Positions 60,597 through 64,000 of a stretch of DNA of 64,000 nucleotides are shown here, piece by piece. Each line of letters begins with the position of its first letter. Positions within the stretch are counted from its first letter, which is position 1. The translations under genes and the position numbers were made by a program. The notes beneath the pieces were generated by a model. That model was not told the DNA's origin. It worked only from the letters and a program-made list of their open reading frames with translations, and did no database searches. Origin of the DNA: Streptosporangiaceae bacterium NEAU-GS5 (GTDB lineage Bacteria > Actinomycetota > Actinomycetes > Streptosporangiales > Streptosporangiaceae); the NCBI GenBank assembly GCA_017592665.1, contig JAGFNW010000025.1, forward strand, positions 1 to 64,000, in the 5' to 3' direction.

Positions 60597-61850
60597 CTAA
60601 CCGCGGGAGGTGTGGGTGTAGGCCGCGGTGACGGTGGCGAGTTCGGCCGGGGTCAGGACGTCGGCGATGGACGTGAAGCCGTGCGGGGCGCGGTCGGCCA
60701 CCAGAGTGAGGATGTCGTCGGCGGGCATGGCGCGGCAGGCCGTGACGATGGCGCTGGTGACAGGGAGACGTGCCTGTTCGTAAGCGCGGAGGGCGGCCTC
60801 GGGGTCGCAGGTCATGGCGAGGGCGGTGGCCAGGACCCGCGCGTCGATGATCGCCTGCGAGCCGCCGTTGGATCCGATGGGATACATGGGGTGGGCCGCG
60901 TCGCCGAGGAGGGTGACGCGGGATTCTCCCCAGGCGGGCAGCGGGTCGCGGTCGGTCATGGGGAGTTCGAGGATCTCGGGCGCCGCTGTGAACAGGGTCC
61001 GTACGTCGAAGTGCGGGAGGGACCAGCCTTCGAAATGGGACAGGAGCGTCCGTTCGATGGCTTCGCGAGCGCGCCTGGGCTGGGCCGGCGCGGCGGTGCG
61101 GGCCTCGGCGACCCAGTTGAGGTGGATTCTGCCGCCGGAGGCATGGGCGACGGGATAGACGACGAGCTTGGCTTTGGCGTTGCACCCGTAGACGGCGACC
61201 GTCCCTCGGACCGGCGTGGTGCCGCCCGCCGCCGAAGCGGTGAGGGCGGCCGCCAGGGGCGTCGCGGCGGGATCGGCCAGGACGACGGTGGAGTCCGCCG
61301 GCGTGATGCCGCGCCACATGGTGATGCCGTTGGCGAGCGGTGGCCCCTCGCCGGCGTGGAGAAGGCGGCGGACGGTCGAGTGGAGGCCGTCGGCGCCGAT
61401 GAGGACGTCGGCACGGAGACTCGTCAGCTCCCCCGACGCGCGGTCGCGAACCGTCGTCGTGACGCCACCCTCGTCGGGCGCGAAGGCCGTGACGGCCTTG
61501 CCGAAACGGACGGCATCGTGGCCCAGCCGCGATCGGACGGCGCCCAGCAGCATCATTTGGAGTTCGCCCCGGTGGACCGAGTATTGGCCGTCGCGGGGTT
61601 CGCTCCAGATGAGGTTGCCGTGCCGGTCGAAGTGCGCCATCTCGGCGACGGGCACGGCGATCGCGTGCAGGTCGTCGCCGAGCCCCAGCTCCGCGAGCTC
61701 GGCGACCGCCGCCGGCAGGAGATTGAGGCCGACGCCGATCGGCTCGAAGGTGAGGGCGGCCTCGGCGAGGGTCACCGGGAAACCGGCCGCGTGCAGGCAC
61801 AGGGCGGCCGTGAGGCCGCCGATCCCCGCGCCGGCGATCAGCACCCGCAT
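60597..61850 (-). CDS. FAD-dependent monooxygenase (PhzS/salicylate hydroxylase-like)
   Basis: A 417-residue class A flavoprotein hydroxylase. The FAD motif GAGIGGLTAAL is at residues 7-17; the DG motif is in VLIGADGLHSTVR; the GD motif is VTLLGDAAHPMYPIGSNGGSQAI. It uses NAD(P)H and O2 to hydroxylate an aromatic or related ring. The resemblance to phenazine and salicylate hydroxylases is by pattern only. The ATG at 61850 overlaps the methyltransferase stop by one base (TGATG), so the two enzymes are coupled and probably act in one pathway. Confidence 0.9.
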   Translation of the reverse strand: MRVLIAGAGIGGLTAALCLHAAGFPVTLAEAALTFEPIGVGLNLLPAAVAELAELGLGDDLHAIAVPVAEMAHFDRHGNLIWSEPRDGQYSVHRGELQMMLLGAVRSRLGHDAVRFGKAVTAFAPDEGGVTTTVRDRASGELTSLRADVLIGADGLHSTVRRLLHAGEGPPLANGITMWRGITPADSTVVLADPAATPLAAALTASAAGGTTPVRGTVAVYGCNAKAKLVVYPVAHASGGRIHLNWVAEARTAAPAQPRRAREAIERTLLSHFEGWSLPHFDVRTLFTAAPEILELPMTDRDPLPAWGESRVTLLGDAAHPMYPIGSNGGSQAIIDARVLATALAMTCDPEAALRAYEQARLPVTSAIVTACRAMPADDILTLVADRAPHGFTSIADVLTPAELATVTAAYTHTSRG

Positions 61851-63436
61851 CAGTCCGCGACCGCCTCGATCAGATGCACGTCGAGCGGCAACTCGACTCG
61901 TGAGACGAACGTGAATCCGGCCGCCCCCAGCATGTCGCGGTATTCGGGCAGCGTGCGCTCTCGCCCGCCGACGTTGTTGACCATCATGTGGACGTCCCAC
62001 GCGGCGGCCAGCGACCGCTGCTCCGGCTGATCGGGCAGGACCCGCTCGATGACCGCGAGCCGGGCTCCCGGCTCCATCGCCCGGCGGCAGCAGGCGAGGA
62101 GGCCGGCGCATGCCGCGTCGTCCCAGTCGTGCAGGATCCGCGACAGGATGACCAGGTCGCCACCGGGGACCTCGGTGAACAGGTCGCCACCGATCAGGCT
62201 GATCCGCGGTCCGAACCGCGCGCCGAGATCCGACCGCACGGTCTCGACGGTCGCGGGCGTGTCGAACAGGACGCCCGTGATCTGCGGCGCGTGGTCGAGG
62301 ATCCGCCCGAGCAGCACGCCCGTGCCACCGCCGAGGTCGGTGACGGTGCCGACCCCCGTGAGATCGAGCGAGGTCACGACGGAGTCGAAGACGTCGCGGC
62401 ACTGGTCGGCCATCGCCCGCTGGAACACGGCGGCATCGGCCGGGTTGCCATCGAGATGCGCGAACGGCGCGATCCCGTGGGCCAGCTCGAATCCGCTCAC
62501 CCCAGACCGGATGGTCTCAGGCAGCCGGCCGAAGCTCCGGAAGAACAGCCCCCCGTAGAGCAGGGCCACTCCGTGCAGAGACTGCGGTGACTCACTCGCG
62601 AGCGTCGCCCCGAGCGGGGTCAGGCCGATCAACTCACCCACCCGGTGGACGACACCCAGCTGTTCGAGGTAGCGCACCAGACGAGCGAGCCTGTCCGCCG
62701 GGCACGCCGTCTCTTCGGCGAGGACGTCCAGGCCCAGGACCCGCCCGTACAGCCGGTCGGCGATGCCGAGGGACGCGGCGGCGTGCAGCGCCTGCGTCGT
62801 CCAGGCGCCCGTGAGGAGCCCCAGCATCCGCCTGCGCTCGTCGCCGTTGTCGACGTGCCGTGCGAGGTCGTCCTCCTGGTGTCCCGCTATGACGATCTCC
62901 AGCCGGTCGCCGCCCTGCGGGTCCCGGAAGTAGAAGACCGTGCGCCCCGTCGGGCCCTCGTCGGCGTTGAATCCGCCGCCGTCCGGGATCAGCCCCTGCT
63001 CGCGCAAGGACGTGAGGACCTTGAGGTCGCCAGGCCGCGCCTCGTACGCCAGGTGTGTCTCCCGCTCGCGCGCACGCTCGTCGGCGGCGACCCGCCACGG
63101 GCAGTCCTCCAGCAGGAACAGCTCGACGGTCCGACCTTCACCCGCATCGAGATGCGCGATGACGATGTCCGGGTCCACTAGGCCGTAGCGCCGCACGAGC
63201 CTGTCGCGGACGACGACGCTCCTCAGCTTCCGGACGACCGGCAGCCCCTCGCCTTCCAGGAGGGACAGCGCCCCGTCGACGGACCGTGGGAACAGCATCA
63301 GCCCCGCGTGATCGAACCGCAGCCCCTCCGGCCCGATGAGGTCATCGCGGACGATCCCCGTCATCCGCCGCACCCTGCGCAGATCGGTCTCGTCAATCTC
63401 AGTGGTTCCCGCCGCGACCGCGGCCCCCGTGCTCAC
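61850..63436 (-). CDS. fusion of a VOC/glyoxalase-like domain with an O-methyltransferase
   Basis: A ~528-residue protein. Residues ~40-190 look like a vicinal-oxygen-chelate domain: FDHAGLMLFPRSVDGALSLLE, VELFLLEDCPWRV and TVFYFRDPQGGDRLEIVIAG. Residues ~205-528 are a plant/fungal-type O-methyltransferase with a dimerisation wing (AASLGIADRLYG) and a SAM domain with VTDLGGGTGVLLGRIL and LVILSRILHDWDD. Such methyltransferases modify phenols or polyketides. The frame opens at a TTG (63517); GTG 63436 is chosen. It is followed at once by the FAD monooxygenase. Confidence 0.82.
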   Translation of the reverse strand: MSTGAAVAAGTTEIDETDLRRVRRMTGIVRDDLIGPEGLRFDHAGLMLFPRSVDGALSLLEGEGLPVVRKLRSVVVRDRLVRRYGLVDPDIVIAHLDAGEGRTVELFLLEDCPWRVAADERARERETHLAYEARPGDLKVLTSLREQGLIPDGGGFNADEGPTGRTVFYFRDPQGGDRLEIVIAGHQEDDLARHVDNGDERRRMLGLLTGAWTTQALHAAASLGIADRLYGRVLGLDVLAEETACPADRLARLVRYLEQLGVVHRVGELIGLTPLGATLASESPQSLHGVALLYGGLFFRSFGRLPETIRSGVSGFELAHGIAPFAHLDGNPADAAVFQRAMADQCRDVFDSVVTSLDLTGVGTVTDLGGGTGVLLGRILDHAPQITGVLFDTPATVETVRSDLGARFGPRISLIGGDLFTEVPGGDLVILSRILHDWDDAACAGLLACCRRAMEPGARLAVIERVLPDQPEQRSLAAAWDVHMMVNNVGGRERTLPEYRDMLGAAGFTFVSRVELPLDVHLIEAVAD

Positions 63437-63526
63437 GCCAGCCAAGCTATCGTCGCTTTTAGCGTCAATCTCGCTACTATCCGCAACCTTCCTCGCTGAT
63501 GAGAACCAACCGGTCAACGGGACTGG

Positions 63527-64000
63527 TTACGCATGAGGGCCGATGACCTCACCGGAACCTCGCTGGATCAGCGTGGTCGGGACGAAGTGGGTCGTCGGCA
63601 TCCAATGCTCCCCGTCGAGGCGGCGGAACAGTAGCGAGGCGGCGAGCCGGCCCATTTCCGCGGGATTCTGGGCCACCACGGTGACGGCGGGCTGCAGCAG
63701 GTCGGCCAGCGGGAAGTCGTCGAAGCCGACCAGCGCCACCTGATGCTGGCGGTCATGGTCCCGCAGTGCCCGTACGGCGCCGATGGTGACGAGGTTCTGC
63801 GAGGTGAACAGGGCGGTCGGCGGGGTGGGGCCGGCGAGCAGGCGGGCCGCCGCGTCACGTGCCGCGGATTCGGTGTGCAGGTCGTGGACGACGTGGTCCG
63901 GCTGCGGCCGGACGCCGTGATCCGCCAGAGCCTCGCGGAAGCCTTGGTAGCGCTGTTGCGCGGTCGTGATGGTGCGCAGATCGCCGAGGTAGGCGATGTC
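63527..64000 (-). CDS. LacI family transcriptional regulator, C-terminal part (cut by window edge)
   Basis: The frame is open from 64000 down to a TAA at 63527-63529, 157 residues of a LacI-type ligand-binding domain. It begins with DIAYLGDLRTITTAQQRYQGF and includes PTALFTSQNLVTIGAVRAL, QVALVGFDDFPLADLLQPAVTVVAQ and a final TLIQRGSG. The N-terminal HTH lies beyond the right edge. Short ATG-started subframes are not the true gene. Regulated genes are unknown; the gene ends 91 bp before the chosen start of the methyltransferase-monooxygenase pair, on the same strand. Confidence 0.9.
   Translation of the reverse strand, partial: DIAYLGDLRTITTAQQRYQGFREALADHGVRPQPDHVVHDLHTESAARDAAARLLAGPTPPTALFTSQNLVTIGAVRALRDHDRQHQVALVGFDDFPLADLLQPAVTVVAQNPAEMGRLAASLLFRRLDGEHWMPTTHFVPTTLIQRGSGEVIGPHA

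Overview
This is high-GC actinobacterial chromosome, most likely from the Streptosporangiales (Nonomuraea/Streptosporangium-like). The evidence is an actinobacterial 16S rRNA 5' end with its leader, frequent GTG starts, probable leaderless promoters, BTAD/SARP regulators, and the gene order purF-purM-DUF3073-valine dehydrogenase-hypothetical-bldC, which I recall from Streptomyces. The genus is inference.

Layout. 1-302: 5' end, leader and promoter of an rRNA operon leaving the window to the left. 566-13935: mixed housekeeping and accessory genes: oligopeptidase B, an aldo/keto reductase, a UPF0104 membrane protein fused to a kinase-like fold, an RpiB-like protein, a transmembrane SARP joined to an extracellular LivJ-type receptor, a molybdopterin oxidoreductase, a methyltransferase and a FadE5-type acyl-CoA dehydrogenase. 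13943-24476: a nine-gene, tightly coupled minus-strand operon for an exopolysaccharide. It encodes an Agd3/CE18-like deacetylase, a PelF-type GT4 glycosyltransferase, a 12-TM PelG-like exporter candidate, a sugar nucleotidyltransferase, two epimerases, a UDP-sugar dehydrogenase and two GH114-like alpha-1,4-galactosaminidase family hydrolases. A divergent AfsR-type SARP (24689-26512) has an SARP-style heptad operator before it. I regard this as the main find: a Pel/galactosaminogalactan-like system under SARP control, with no visible PelD-type cyclic-di-GMP receptor.

26623-34637: purS/purQ/purL with an RsbW-like kinase gene between purS and purQ, and a branched-chain 2-oxoacid dehydrogenase operon (E1a, E1b, E2) followed by a Dabb protein. 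34665-43551: a secreted collagen-like protein with four inserted SAY-W modules, a coupled adenylate cyclase-CRP pair, and two MFS efflux pumps around a TetR gene that share GTAC-N3-GTAC operators. 43679-49406: purF, purM, DUF3073, valine dehydrogenase, a conserved hypothetical gene and bldC with a long leader. 49566-56571: TetR and LacI regulators, an amidase lipoprotein, a GH20 hexosaminidase, pyrD and a GAF-ANTAR regulator. 56750-64000: a secreted alpha/beta hydrolase, a PadR operon with an unusual DUF5753 fusion, a VOC-O-methyltransferase fusion coupled to an FAD monooxygenase, and a LacI gene cut by the right edge.

Supported non-coding features are intergenic hairpins, candidate operators and a dispersed GTGATCWTGCA motif at two loci. 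I saw no tRNA, CRISPR array, transposase or phage gene.
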